Positions 15,514-25,700 of a stretch of DNA of 64,000 nt are shown in pieces. The number at the start of each line of letters is the position of its first letter. Position 1 is the stretch's first letter. Source of the stretch: Haliscomenobacter hydrossis DSM 1100 (GTDB taxonomy: Bacteria > Bacteroidota > Bacteroidia > Chitinophagales > Saprospiraceae); contig NC_015510.1 of the NCBI RefSeq assembly GCF_000212735.1, forward strand, positions 2,108,001 through 2,172,000, given 5' to 3'. The notes beneath the pieces are model-generated. The model did not search any database and was not told the origin of the DNA. It worked only from the letters and a program-made list of their open reading frames with translations. The translations under genes and the position numbers were made by a program.

Positions 15514-17370
15514 ATGACTAAACTTCACCTACTACAAATTGCAATCAATGATTATGATCCTAAAAGTAAAGTCAGATCATTGCGTGGTTGTATTAAAGAT
15601 GCGGATACCTTCTTTGTATTTTTAAAAGAGCATTACAAACACATCTTTGACCCCGAAGATAAAGATAACAAGCCCTTGCGTTTAGAAAACGATGAGGCTA
15701 CTCGAGCCAATGTTATCAAAAAGGTCAAAACTTTAGCTTCACGAGCAAAAGCTGGTGATTTTGTCATCATCCAATTTGCTGGACATGGTTCGCAAAGCCT
15801 TTCGGCAATCGAATTTCGGGATCATCCAAATACCCTCAAGTATGATGAATCTTTATTGTTGTACGATAGTCGATTACCGGATGGCTACGATCTAGCAGAC
15901 AAAGAGATTGCCAAATTACTGGCTGCTTTTGATGAAAAGGTAGACCTTATTTTTATTGCCGATTGCTGCCACGCTGGAACCATAACCCGTGAAGGAGAAG
16001 ACGAAGAAATGTTGGCCCGCTATGAACCAGCAAGATCAGGTGAACCCAGGCCACTGAGCAGTTATTATGGTTATGATGACCCCAGAAACCTTCAACTGCC
16101 TGAGAGCAACCACATTGCCATAACTGCATGTGAAGGGAAAGAAAAAGCTTTTGAACAAGGCCAAGGTGTTTTCACCAACGCGCTCATTGAGGAGTTGACA
16201 GCATCTGAACGCAATGCTTCTTATGCTGAGTTATTCGAGCGGGTTCGCACTCGGGTCAATCAATTCAGCACTGCACAAACTCCTCAATTTGACGTTAGTG
16301 GGAATTTTAATGCAAATCGAATTTTTCTTTCCAGAGATGAAAAAACAGCCAATACCTATCAGGTGGTTCGCGATTCCAGCACCCAGCAATGGAAATTGAT
16401 GCTGGGTGCAGTTCATGGGCTCTCGGATGACATGAAAATAAGTGTGGCAATTCGACCGGCTGACCATCAAAATAAGCCCGCAAAAATGGCCAGGGTCAAA
16501 GCAGTCCGTATGGCACATTGTTTATTGGAAGGTTTTGATGCCGATGATTATACGATTCCATATCGCGCAGCAATTGCAAGCGTCCTAAAACCCTCCATTA
16601 AGTTCAACCTGCTTGGTGACAAACAACTGTGCCAACAGTTTAAAGATCAATACCACCCAGATACCCCTTTTTTTACCGTTGGTTTTTTTGTAGATGCAGA
16701 GTATGACATTAAACTTCAAACTGGTAAATTGGGTTACAGTGCCGAATTGTATCAGGTTTCTACTGGAAAAATAATCCACTTGATTCCTGGAATAAAGCAG
16801 TTCGAACAGTTCATGCAGCAGGTTGCTTCGGCACTACAATTGGTAGAAAAATGGGAGCGTTTGCTAGCGGTTCAAAGTAACCACCACACCCCAAACGACA
16901 ATTTTGAATGGTATATAGATGTAGACGGTGACGTACACCACGAAGATCAATTCAGCGTTGAATTGGCTCAGGATGCTGAAAAGAAAGTCATTGCCGTACC
17001 ATTCGACATTTGGGTTAAAAATAGTGATCAAAGTCCTCTGTATTTCACACTTCTTCAGTTTAATCGCAATTACAGCATCTTCGCATATCGTTCAGCTGCG
17101 GAAGTTGGTCCAGGTAATCTTTACAAACTTCGTTACAGCAGCTTCACCATCAAAGGTGATGCCCTAGAATCAAAATTGATATTCAAGATCATTGTATCCA
17201 GAAAACAACTTGATCAAGCCCAATTTGAACAAAAAAATCACCTAAACCTGGGTGACTTAACTTCAACTAGGGACTCTGATGATTACGAAAATCGGGGTAG
17301 TAATTTTAATCCAGATCAAGAAGCATGGTACACTGCAAATAAAGAAGTTAGGATTGTACGAAAAATGTAA
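15514..17370 (+). CDS. Caspase-like (C14) protease with C-terminal beta domain
   Basis: 618 residues, no signal peptide, so cytoplasmic. The first 250 residues are a metacaspase/orthocaspase p20 domain: HLLQIAINDYDP at the start, catalytic His91 in FAGHGSQ, and catalytic Cys152 in FIADCCHAG (the D-x-C-H-x-G motif), followed by HIAITACEGKEKAFEQGQGV and FTNALIEEL as in this family. The middle (270-450) has no motif I know. Residues about 465-560 (FEWYIDVDGDV, FDIWVKNSDQSPLYFTLLQF) resemble DUF4384-type beta-sandwich domains seen on bacterial caspase proteins. The next gene, a patatin lipase, starts 14 bp downstream, so the two form one unit. Inference: an inducible protease in an immune or cell-death pathway. 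Basic-residue preference, as in metacaspases, is possible but not shown. Confidence 0.9.
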   Translation: MTKLHLLQIAINDYDPKSKVRSLRGCIKDADTFFVFLKEHYKHIFDPEDKDNKPLRLENDEATRANVIKKVKTLASRAKAGDFVIIQFAGHGSQSLSAIEFRDHPNTLKYDESLLLYDSRLPDGYDLADKEIAKLLAAFDEKVDLIFIADCCHAGTITREGEDEEMLARYEPARSGEPRPLSSYYGYDDPRNLQLPESNHIAITACEGKEKAFEQGQGVFTNALIEELTASERNASYAELFERVRTRVNQFSTAQTPQFDVSGNFNANRIFLSRDEKTANTYQVVRDSSTQQWKLMLGAVHGLSDDMKISVAIRPADHQNKPAKMARVKAVRMAHCLLEGFDADDYTIPYRAAIASVLKPSIKFNLLGDKQLCQQFKDQYHPDTPFFTVGFFVDAEYDIKLQTGKLGYSAELYQVSTGKIIHLIPGIKQFEQFMQQVASALQLVEKWERLLAVQSNHHTPNDNFEWYIDVDGDVHHEDQFSVELAQDAEKKVIAVPFDIWVKNSDQSPLYFTLLQFNRNYSIFAYRSAAEVGPGNLYKLRYSSFTIKGDALESKLIFKIIVSRKQLDQAQFEQKNHLNLGDLTSTRDSDDYENRGSNFNPDQEAWYTANKEVRIVRKM

Positions 17371-17384
17371 AACAATAACCAATC

Positions 17385-18461
17385 ATGGAAAAAAAGCTAT
17401 TTAGAATCCTTTCCTTAGACGGTGGTGGTATTCGGGGGATTATCCCAGCGACCATTCTTTCGGCAATTGAGGAAAAGGCCAAAAAACCCATATCTGAGCT
17501 ATTTGATTTGGTAGCGGGCACTTCAACAGGAGGAATCATTGCCTCTGGGCTGTTGATACCTGATGCCGAAAATGCCAATCAGCCAAAATACAGCGCGGGA
17601 AACCTACTCGAATTTTACACCAAAGAGGGCGCACGTATTTTTAAAAAACGTTTGGGCTTGCGCGTTCGGGGAAGCAATTTGGTCAATGAAACCTACTTGC
17701 ACGATGGATTGGAACAAGTGCTTAAGGAATATTTTGCCCAATCCGAGCTAAAGGATGTGCTTAAACCATTGGTGGTCACCAGTTATGACATTGAACGGCG
17801 AATGCCTTTTTATTTCAAATCCCGGCTGGCCAAAAGCAATCCTCAATCAGAGAACTTTTTATTGCGCGACATCGCTCGCGCTACTTCTGCAGCACCAACC
17901 TATTTTGAACCTGCCCTGCTTAAAAATGCCAAGGGTGATCGACTTGCCTTAGTCGATGGTGGTGTTTGTGCCAACAACCCCTCGATTGTTGCACATAGCG
18001 AGGCAGAGGAATTATTGCGCATTCTCCGGCAAAACGGAAATAGCGCAATCCACACAAAAGAAACTGATACTCGAGAGCATGGTGCTAAATCCATCACCGC
18101 AGAACCAAACCCAGAACGGGCAGCAGATTATTTTATGGTATCTATTGGTACAGGCAATGGCTTACAGCCTTATCCTTACGATAAAACCAAAGGCTGGGGT
18201 GCACTCACCTGGGCTACACCAGTCATCGATATTCTCATGCAAGGTTCTGCTGAGGTGAACCACAACCACATGCAATACATTCTGCCCGACAGCCCCTTTG
18301 GCCGCCATTACATCCGCATCAATACCATGATTGACAAGGATAATAGCGATATGGCCAATGCTAAGCCTGAGAACATTCGGGCATTACAAGCCATTGCCGA
18401 TCGTTTGGTGAGGGAAAATGAAGATCGGATCGAGTACGTGTGTAAGAAGCTGATGGCGTGA
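17385..18461 (+). CDS. Patatin-like phospholipase
   Basis: 358 residues, soluble. All patatin motifs are present: oxyanion loop LDGGGIRGIIP (11-21), nucleophile Ser47 in AGTSTGG, and catalytic Asp191 in VDGGVCANNPS, the Ser-Asp dyad that hydrolyses acyl chains from phospholipids. It is close in form to bacterial patatins used as membrane-destroying effectors (for example CapV of CBASS), but no cyclic nucleotide synthase is encoded nearby. It lies 14 bp after the caspase gene, and a 13-bp perfect hairpin overlaps its stop codon, so caspase and patatin are probably one bicistronic unit. Inference: the lipase is a downstream effector, possibly freed or activated by proteolysis. Confidence 0.93.
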   Translation: MEKKLFRILSLDGGGIRGIIPATILSAIEEKAKKPISELFDLVAGTSTGGIIASGLLIPDAENANQPKYSAGNLLEFYTKEGARIFKKRLGLRVRGSNLVNETYLHDGLEQVLKEYFAQSELKDVLKPLVVTSYDIERRMPFYFKSRLAKSNPQSENFLLRDIARATSAAPTYFEPALLKNAKGDRLALVDGGVCANNPSIVAHSEAEELLRILRQNGNSAIHTKETDTREHGAKSITAEPNPERAADYFMVSIGTGNGLQPYPYDKTKGWGALTWATPVIDILMQGSAEVNHNHMQYILPDSPFGRHYIRINTMIDKDNSDMANAKPENIRALQAIADRLVRENEDRIEYVCKKLMA

Positions 18462-18493
18462 GGGTTTGAAGGGCGTAAGACCCTTCAAACCCT
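18461..18493 (+). terminator. Hairpin closing the caspase-patatin unit
   Basis: Perfect 13-bp stem AGGGTTTGAAGGG / CCCTTCAAACCCT with loop CGTAAGA. It begins on the last base of the patatin stop codon. No long T run follows, only TAGAATTA, but the stem is strong. It separates the first unit of the island from the CHAT-STAND-WD40 unit. Confidence 0.7.
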
Positions 18494-19129
18494 AGAATTA
18501 CTCAAGATAATTTTTCTTGAGTGTCTCCATTCTTGAATTAATGTCGCTAATTTATACGATGGAGAAGCAACGCTGTTGTTTGGCCATAAGAGCATGGCTT
18601 AAATTGGGCAATACTGTGAAAAGTTTTGACCAATTTAAATTTTTTATTTTATCAATAAAATAGAATTTTATTCTATTTTTTACCTTTTGATGCAATTTTA
18701 AATGAATAAAATTTGCACAAATCGATGAATTATTGTAATGTTGCGAGGTTTTTCAATGCCATGTCAAATTCCGTATTGAAAGCAATTTAACTTAACCCTA
18801 AGCATAATGAGAAAACTAACAACAACACACTCCACCAGGATCTATCTATTTGATATTGGAATCCATAGTATTTATTTTTGGAATATTTACATCCAATTTC
18901 CTCTCATTTACCGCAATACCTTTCATTTTCTAAAAAGAATTTTAAATCAATGCTTGTATATTCTGGTTTAGAAACCAGAGTAACCCGTTTTCACAATCCT
19001 TCAACTTCATTTCCATATTAAGTACTAGTTGAGCTAGCTTACACTTTGCCGTTTTGATATTTTGTACCATGTCCAAAATTCTGTTTTGCATTGTATTGTT
19101 TTTTTGGTGCTTTAGATTAAAAAGAGATT
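18494..19129 (+). other. 636-bp AT-rich leader region before the CHAT gene
   Basis: Markedly A/T-rich by eye and without a supported gene. A 54-codon frame at 18807-18971 begins with ATGAGAAAACT but has no family resemblance. The promoter of the CHAT-STAND-WD40 unit should lie here; I see no exact TTTG / TAnnTTTG pair, only weak matches such as GATATTTTG near 19057. The length leaves room for regulatory sites or a small RNA. Confidence 0.4.
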
Positions 19130-20908
19130 ATGCCAACACTTCTTTTAAATTTTGCAAATAACGAGCAGAACCACTTGGCGTCTTTACGCAATGAGGACGA
19201 TGCAATTTATGCGCATTTAATTGAGCGTATAAAAACAAAGGCTTTTATCTTGGTTAAAGATCAATACGCTACAACAACAAAAATTATTTCCAATATAAAT
19301 AGCTATCGAGATGATCTAGTCTTGTTTTGGTTCAGTGGTCATGCTGGGCGAGATAAACTTGTTTTTGAAGATGAAGAAGCTCGATCAGAAGGGATAGCTC
19401 AAATTTTAGGTCAATGCAGAGACTTAATACTAGTGGGACTGAATGGTTGCTCGACAAAAAACCAAGTTCAAGCACTTCTTGAGAAGGGAATTGCCATAGT
19501 GATCGCCACAAGTGCTCCAGTGAATGACGATAAAGCTGCAAAATTTGGTGATTATTTTTTCAAGGAGCTCTCGCAGCACAGAAGTATTCGTGAAGCTTTC
19601 AACACTGCTATTGCAAATGTCAATATTCATCAAGCTGTTGAAGGAGAGATTATCCACTTTCGAGATACACTAGAAATAAATGAACCTGAGAAAAGTCAGT
19701 GGATACTTTATCACAATGAGAAAGGGAAAAATTTATTAGATTCATGGAGGTTGCCATCTACTGTGCAAACTAACCATTCCGATGCTAATAAACTTATTCT
19801 TCGTGCACTAGAAATAATCGGCAAAAACGCAAATATAGCGCTAACGGATAATGTTGAACAAAGAAACTTGGCGTTGACAAAACTGCCCTTCATGGTCAGT
19901 GAACCTATTCGCCGTTTACTAGCTCCTAATGACAACAATGGAAGTGAACAGCAATTCTACGATCTACCTTCGCCACAACGCTACGATATGCTTTTATTTG
20001 CTTATCAAAGTATTTTGAGTTTTTTATGCTATGTGTTGATGGGGCAATTGTGGAAAAATAAGGACAAATTGACTAAAAATGAAACGCTCTCCTTCGAGGT
20101 AGACTTTCTAGATTGGCTGTCAGGAGATTATCAGCGGAATAAACAGCAGCTTTTGCTTAATATTTTTGAGCGTCTAGCCAATTTATCCATTGCGACCGAT
20201 GTACCATTTTTTATTCCCGAATTGGAAAAAAGTGTTGAAAGGCTCAAAGATCCTAAAGTGAAGGTACATTTTTTATTTTTCAATGATCAATTCATTAATG
20301 GTTCTACTTTAAGTCCAGAAACAAAAACCTTTTGCTGCCACGAATTGGAGCTGCGCTTTGCTTCAATATTGATATTGTTTAGAAATTTAATCGGCTATTC
20401 TTTAGTGTCTATCAAAGAAATTGGCGTACTAAACTATATGCACGATGTTCAGCCAATTTATGATCATAAGATTGTGCGGGTTCAGATCAGCAATACGGGT
20501 ATTGATGATGTTAATCAAAAGATTCCGAATTTTCTGAAAACGGCAGCTGTACTTCTAACTGATGAAAACGACAAAAATTTTGAACGTTGCCTATTTTTAT
20601 CTCCTTTTCTAATTGATAAAAATGCTTACATCATCTCGCCAAAAGCAAATTTGATGGCATTTGATCATTATGACCGGCAAACAAAAGCTTTTTACTATCG
20701 GGATGCGGGCAAAAAAAACGATGAGTTTTTATGTCTGGAAGTACCGGTGAATATGACTAGTGCTGAAGACTATTTTGACCCATTTGAAGATGATGAAAAA
20801 GATATCGCAAGCAATCATCGGTCCTCCTCAGACTACTATTCGCTTATTTTCGAGCAATTCTCTGCTTTTAGCAAGGATATGTTTGGTAAAAAACTAGATG
20901 AGTTATGA
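19130..20908 (+). CDS. CHAT-domain protease
   Basis: 592 residues, cytoplasmic. The first 180 residues are a CHAT (caspase HetF-associated with TPRs) peptidase domain: an N-terminal NFANNEQNHLASLRNEDDAI strand-helix, catalytic His71 in FWFSGHAGRDKL, catalytic Cys107 in LVGLNGCSTKNQV, then AIVIATSAPVNDDKAAKFGD and FNTAIANVNIH, matching CHAT order. Residues 180-592 hold no motif I recognise; they are mixed helix and strand and end in an acidic tail (DPFEDDEKDI) that could be a partner-binding or regulatory region. The stop overlaps the STAND ATPase start by 4 bp, so the two are coupled. CHAT proteases act in type III CRISPR immunity (TPR-CHAT, SAVED-CHAT); here the regulator is probably the STAND protein. 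Confidence 0.88.
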   Translation: MPTLLLNFANNEQNHLASLRNEDDAIYAHLIERIKTKAFILVKDQYATTTKIISNINSYRDDLVLFWFSGHAGRDKLVFEDEEARSEGIAQILGQCRDLILVGLNGCSTKNQVQALLEKGIAIVIATSAPVNDDKAAKFGDYFFKELSQHRSIREAFNTAIANVNIHQAVEGEIIHFRDTLEINEPEKSQWILYHNEKGKNLLDSWRLPSTVQTNHSDANKLILRALEIIGKNANIALTDNVEQRNLALTKLPFMVSEPIRRLLAPNDNNGSEQQFYDLPSPQRYDMLLFAYQSILSFLCYVLMGQLWKNKDKLTKNETLSFEVDFLDWLSGDYQRNKQQLLLNIFERLANLSIATDVPFFIPELEKSVERLKDPKVKVHFLFFNDQFINGSTLSPETKTFCCHELELRFASILILFRNLIGYSLVSIKEIGVLNYMHDVQPIYDHKIVRVQISNTGIDDVNQKIPNFLKTAAVLLTDENDKNFERCLFLSPFLIDKNAYIISPKANLMAFDHYDRQTKAFYYRDAGKKNDEFLCLEVPVNMTSAEDYFDPFEDDEKDIASNHRSSSDYYSLIFEQFSAFSKDMFGKKLDEL

Positions 20909-22734
20909 GCCAAATCCAAAGCCCATTTAAGTTCTTAGACCCTTTTACTTATGAGGATCGCGCCTATTTTTTCGGGCGAGATCGAGAGATAAATGCCCTC
21001 CATCGACTGGTGCAAAGAACTCCTCTGGTGCTCCTATATGGCCTGTCGGGTACTGGAAAAACGAGTTTAGTGCAATGTGGTTTGGCCAGCAAATTTGATG
21101 GTCCCGACTGGTTTCCAATATGGATTCGTAGAAGAACTGACCTGCACAAATCTTTACACCGTAAATTGAATAACGCCTTACCCCAACCTTTACCACAAGG
21201 AACGAAAGCGACAGAAAAGATTCAGTCGATTTACAATCATTATCTACGACCAGTTTACCTGATTTTTGATCAATTTGAAGAACTATTTACCAATGGAACT
21301 CATGAAGAACGAAGAAATTTTGTTATCGAGCTTAGTCAACTGGTCTGTGCGGAACTTCCCTGTAGCATCATTTTGAGTGTACGGGAAGAATATTTAGGCC
21401 AGCTTTATAGTTTCGAACAATTTATTCCTAATCTTTTTGATTTTCGCTTGCGTATTGAACCAATGAATACAAGACTGGTCAAAAAAGTATTGTCTGAGTC
21501 TTTTAAAAGTTTCAATATAAGGCTAGAAGACCCCGAAACAGAGCTTTTTGATCTAATTGTTTCTAAAATCAGTACCAGCACTGAGCGCTCAGAAATTGAA
21601 CTTCCTTATCTACAGGTCTATTTAGATCGACTGTACCGCAAGGATTATGAACGCACTTATCCAGAGGGCAACGAGGCACCAGGCTGGCCTCTGCTTGAAT
21701 TTACCCGTGAAGAGATTGAAGAATTTGGCACCATCAATAATGTTCTCGACGACTTTTTACGTGATCAACGGGAAAACATTCAACGAGAACTGAACCAGGT
21801 TTTCCCTCAAGAAAAAGACGTCGAGAATGCCATGCAGCATTTTCTCGATACCTTAGTATCCGATGAAGGTACCAAGCGGCCAATCAGAATTTCGAGCAAG
21901 GATGAGCACATTCAAATCGATGATCGTCAACGTAAATTGTTTGAGGACTTATCTGATTCAATCGTTTCTTTCTGTGCCAGGAGGTTAGAACAAGCTCGGC
22001 TGCTACGCATTACGGACGAATCGATGGAATTGGCGCACGATATTTTAGCTCGCCTAATTGACCAACAACGAAGTGCTAAGCAGCGTCAACTGCGTGACAT
22101 TCGCCGCCGTATCGCCATTGCTTATGACGAACACCTTGAAAAAACTTTACAATTCAATGCTTCGAATCAAGAGCCTTATTTTCTCAACCAAGGGCAAATT
22201 TCTCGTATTGATCCCTTTTTGGACGATTTAAAAAATCTTAAACGAGAATGGTTAAATTTTATTGAAGCAAGCCGGAAATACAATGAGCAAATCGCATTAG
22301 AAGATCAGGAACGATTATTGAAAGAACTAAAAATTGAGCGAAAACACAAAAGACGTTTCCGCTTAATCAGTATTGCTGCGGCTATACTTTCAGTAATCGC
22401 ATTGTTTTCATTTGCTGATGCACGAACGAAAGCTAAGCAAGCCAAAAATATGGCTAGAACAGCCGAAAGCAATGCTGCCCGTGTCGAGAAACTTTCAGAG
22501 AAATTAAAGGGTAAAGAAGTAGCTGAAATTATTGATCGTTCAAAAGATTTAATCGAGCGATCAGATTCTTTGGCAATAGGCAATTGTTGTCTTGAAGAAA
22601 GCATTAAGCTACTAGAAGTTGCAAAGCAAGATATTGATGATGGGATTGGGATTTACAATTTGCCTAGCGATTCACTTAAAGCGAGGCTTGATACCATCAA
22701 CAAAAAAATTCAAAAACTAAACAACCGGCAATGA
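20905..22734 (+). CDS. STAND-family ATPase with single membrane span and coiled-coil tail
   Basis: 609 residues. A leader common to CHAT/WD40-linked STAND proteins (SPFKFLDPFTYEDRAYFFGR) precedes the P-loop GLSGTGKTS at 46-54 (Lys52) and Walker B LIFDQFEELF (Asp122), followed by a winged-helix-like region to about 400 (DESMELAHDILARLI is the typical STAND end of this region). Residues 478-485 are basic (RKHKRRFR), then comes one hydrophobic span (LISIAAAILSVIALFSF, about 486-502), then a coiled coil of about 105 residues. By the positive-inside rule the ATPase is cytoplasmic and the coiled coil periplasmic. STAND ATPases oligomerise on sensing a signal. Here the sensing propeller is not fused but encoded next, in a secreted protein, so the membrane span may carry the signal in. 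Confidence 0.9.
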   Translation: MSQIQSPFKFLDPFTYEDRAYFFGRDREINALHRLVQRTPLVLLYGLSGTGKTSLVQCGLASKFDGPDWFPIWIRRRTDLHKSLHRKLNNALPQPLPQGTKATEKIQSIYNHYLRPVYLIFDQFEELFTNGTHEERRNFVIELSQLVCAELPCSIILSVREEYLGQLYSFEQFIPNLFDFRLRIEPMNTRLVKKVLSESFKSFNIRLEDPETELFDLIVSKISTSTERSEIELPYLQVYLDRLYRKDYERTYPEGNEAPGWPLLEFTREEIEEFGTINNVLDDFLRDQRENIQRELNQVFPQEKDVENAMQHFLDTLVSDEGTKRPIRISSKDEHIQIDDRQRKLFEDLSDSIVSFCARRLEQARLLRITDESMELAHDILARLIDQQRSAKQRQLRDIRRRIAIAYDEHLEKTLQFNASNQEPYFLNQGQISRIDPFLDDLKNLKREWLNFIEASRKYNEQIALEDQERLLKELKIERKHKRRFRLISIAAAILSVIALFSFADARTKAKQAKNMARTAESNAARVEKLSEKLKGKEVAEIIDRSKDLIERSDSLAIGNCCLEESIKLLEVAKQDIDDGIGIYNLPSDSLKARLDTINKKIQKLNNRQ

Positions 22735-25700
22735 AAAAAACAACTTTCTCATTCTTACTGACTATCTTTTTAGTCGGTAAGTTCTGCCCAATGATATGGG
22801 CTCAAGAAGAACCTTCAATCTGTGATAAATTACTCAAAGACGCAAATAAAGCTTTTGAAGAGGGTAAAATTGCTGAAACACAAGATTACCTCAAACGTTT
22901 GGATTATTGCGATTACAAAAAGGAGTTGCGAAAAGAACGTCACAAATTATGGGATAAAGTCAATACCGCGATTAAAACTTCTACATTGAAGCTTCAGCAA
23001 AAAACCAAAGAGGCAGAAGACGCTGAAAGAAAGGCGAAAATAGCAAAAGAATCGGCACTTGCCCAAAGGGATAGTGCAGGCAAAGCAACTAAAATTTTAT
23101 ATAATTTTATTTTGGCGTCAGAGTATTTAATCGACAATCAAGTTATTGCTTACAATATTAGTAAATACCTTGAAAAAGGTAAATATCAAGATAAAATCAT
23201 CAATCTTTTATCCAGTATTGCAGAGGAAACAGGAATATTACACGCCCAGGCTCACATCAACTCATCGAGTACAATCGGATTGACTTGGATAGAATCTATG
23301 AATTCCACTGAGCCATATTTATTGATCGTCAATACAAAAGGAGAAATAAAAACATACTCAGCACAAGGTGTTGAAATAAATGAACCCTTTTCCTTGCCCG
23401 ATTTTCATGCATTTAGCAAAGCAGAGGTCTCTTTTAGTCAAAATGGCCATTTGATTGCTTTCTCAGATCACCAAGGTGCAGTCATTGTTTATGACTTAAA
23501 ACTACGCAAAAGACAATATCGAAGCACCAATATTCCAGGTTCCATTCATAGCCTTGCCTTGGCCAACAATGGTAAATATCTAGTCATTGGCAGCAGTACT
23601 CAAAATAATTCCATTAAAAAAATTAGCATACTTGATGCATCGGGCATTTTACTCGAGGAACACATCATCCCTTTTGAGCCCACTCATCTTGACATTGGCA
23701 ATTCTGGGCGTTTAGTTGTCAGTAATGGAAAACATCCAGCACAGTTTTTTGAAAGAAAAGCCAAAAGTAGCCGTTGGCGATTACTCGATCATTATGCTAA
23801 TTTACCCGCGAGCCAAAAAGTATCTATACCCTGTTTTGCCAATAAAGATGAGGTTATGCTTTTTAGTGAAGGTTCCTTTGATGCTGTTGTTTCCTCTCCT
23901 ATTATAGAAAATGACAATAAGCAAAATTTAAAAAAACACCAAAACGCAGTTTCTGCTGTGGATATCCACAATACCCTGAATCTACTCATCACCGGCAGCA
24001 ATGATAAGAGTATTTGTACTTGGCACCACAATGGTGATGATTGGGCAATGTACCAGTCCCTGCGTGGCCATGAGTACCCAATTAACAGTTTGGCTACAGC
24101 ACCTGAAAGTGCATATCTAGCCAGTATGGACATTAAAGGGTATATTAAAATTTGGAACTTGCATGGCAAACGACGCAATACACGTGCCCCCTCCACGGCT
24201 AAAGATATATTTAGCTTGGCTTATTCTCCTGATGGAAAGTATCTGGTACTAGGTAGTTCTGATGACCGTGGAGGCGCGATTGAAGTGTTGGACGCTGCTG
24301 GTAAACAATCTTATTTTTCTGGCTATTCAGAAGGGCACACTGGACAAAGCGATACCATTGTTTCCATTCAATTTTTAAGTAAGCGAGTATTTTTGTGTGC
24401 CCACCGTTCCGGGCAGTTGAATGTATGGACAATTTCCGAGTCAGAGCCAACGAAAACACCAAAAATAGATTTCCATAAAACCATATCCCTTAAGATTCCT
24501 CGTATGCAGCATATCGTTGGGGCGGCGATTTCTCCAACCAAAGCCATTCTGGCGATAGCGACTGACGCAAATGAAGTTCTCTTATATTATACTGATGCTT
24601 ATCTGAACACTAGTTATATTCGGACACTTAAAGAGATTACTACTCATTCCATTGGAGAGGGTCTTCTGCTGGGACTAGGTTTTTCAAAAGATCACCTTAT
24701 GGTTGTCACTAAGGACAATCTCTTTTATTACAACTACAATGACAAATATGATATCTTATCACCTACCCGCCATGAATATAGCTCATTTAAAGCATTGACT
24801 CATTTTGATGATATACAAATAAACGCCCAAAGCACGGTTGCATTTAGTCCTTCTGGGCGTTATCTCGCACTAAGTGCCGCACATGCAGTGGAACGGTTCG
24901 ATTTAGAGCAAGCCGATTTACGAGGCGAAGTTCTTAAAAATGGCCACCGAAACCATGTCACTTCATTACATTTCACTGTAGATGAGCAATATTTACTTTC
25001 CGCTTCCTGGGACAAAACAGCCATCGTCTGGCGATCCGAAGACTCCAAGCGCCTGTACGTAGTGAATGATCAACAGGCTGGATCGATGCGGAGCATCACC
25101 AGTGCACCTGACGGGCAAAGCTTTGCTACAGGTCATGAAGATAGGCTGAATATCTGGCGTATGCCCAAAGCCTATTATGAGGAAACCATTGAAACCATTC
25201 CCAGAGCTGATTTGATTGCCTACAAAATGCTGCTTCCAGACAGCCTCTATAAAGAGCTTGAACACATTTACCAAGCCAGTGAGCAATACACCAGTATAAA
25301 CCTATTTGACCAAGCCGAAAAATTAATTAAGATTGGCCTAGATAAATCTACTGAGCAGGGGGATACCCATTGGACTTTACAATTCCTAATTGCACAAGCC
25401 GAAAATAGTATGGCTAAAAATGGACGTAATCCTGACCCGTTTTTGGCGTTGGCTAAAAGGATTAAAGCAGATGATGATATCTTAGCTGAACTTGCAGATT
25501 ACCTATTTGAGCAACAACACTGGGCAGCACTCCAATGGCTAAGTCAACAATACCTCAACAAATATCCAGAATGGGCCAGAAAGTACCTTTACATAGCACT
25601 AGTGGAGCAGCGTAGCTCTCCAGCTCAAGGTCTGAGTAGCATCAATAGCTTGAAAGATATCGGATTGTTAGGCGAAATAGCTGATTTTTTTAACCTATTA

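Noticed and set aside
17385-18461. Patatin as CapV of a CBASS system
   Set aside because: No CD-NTase cyclase or Cap2/Cap3 gene is near; the neighbour is a caspase. The small nucleotidyltransferase-fold protein at 4564 is 13 kb away and lacks a cyclase core.
18807-18971. 54-codon frame MRKLTTTHSTRIYLFD...
   Set aside because: No domain, very AT-rich, and it shares only the ATGAGAAAAC start that also recurs at non-coding hairpins; chance is likely.
19130-20908. CHAT protein as part of a type III CRISPR (SAVED-CHAT or TPR-CHAT) locus
   Set aside because: No SAVED or TPR domain is seen in it and no Cas gene or repeat array is in the window.
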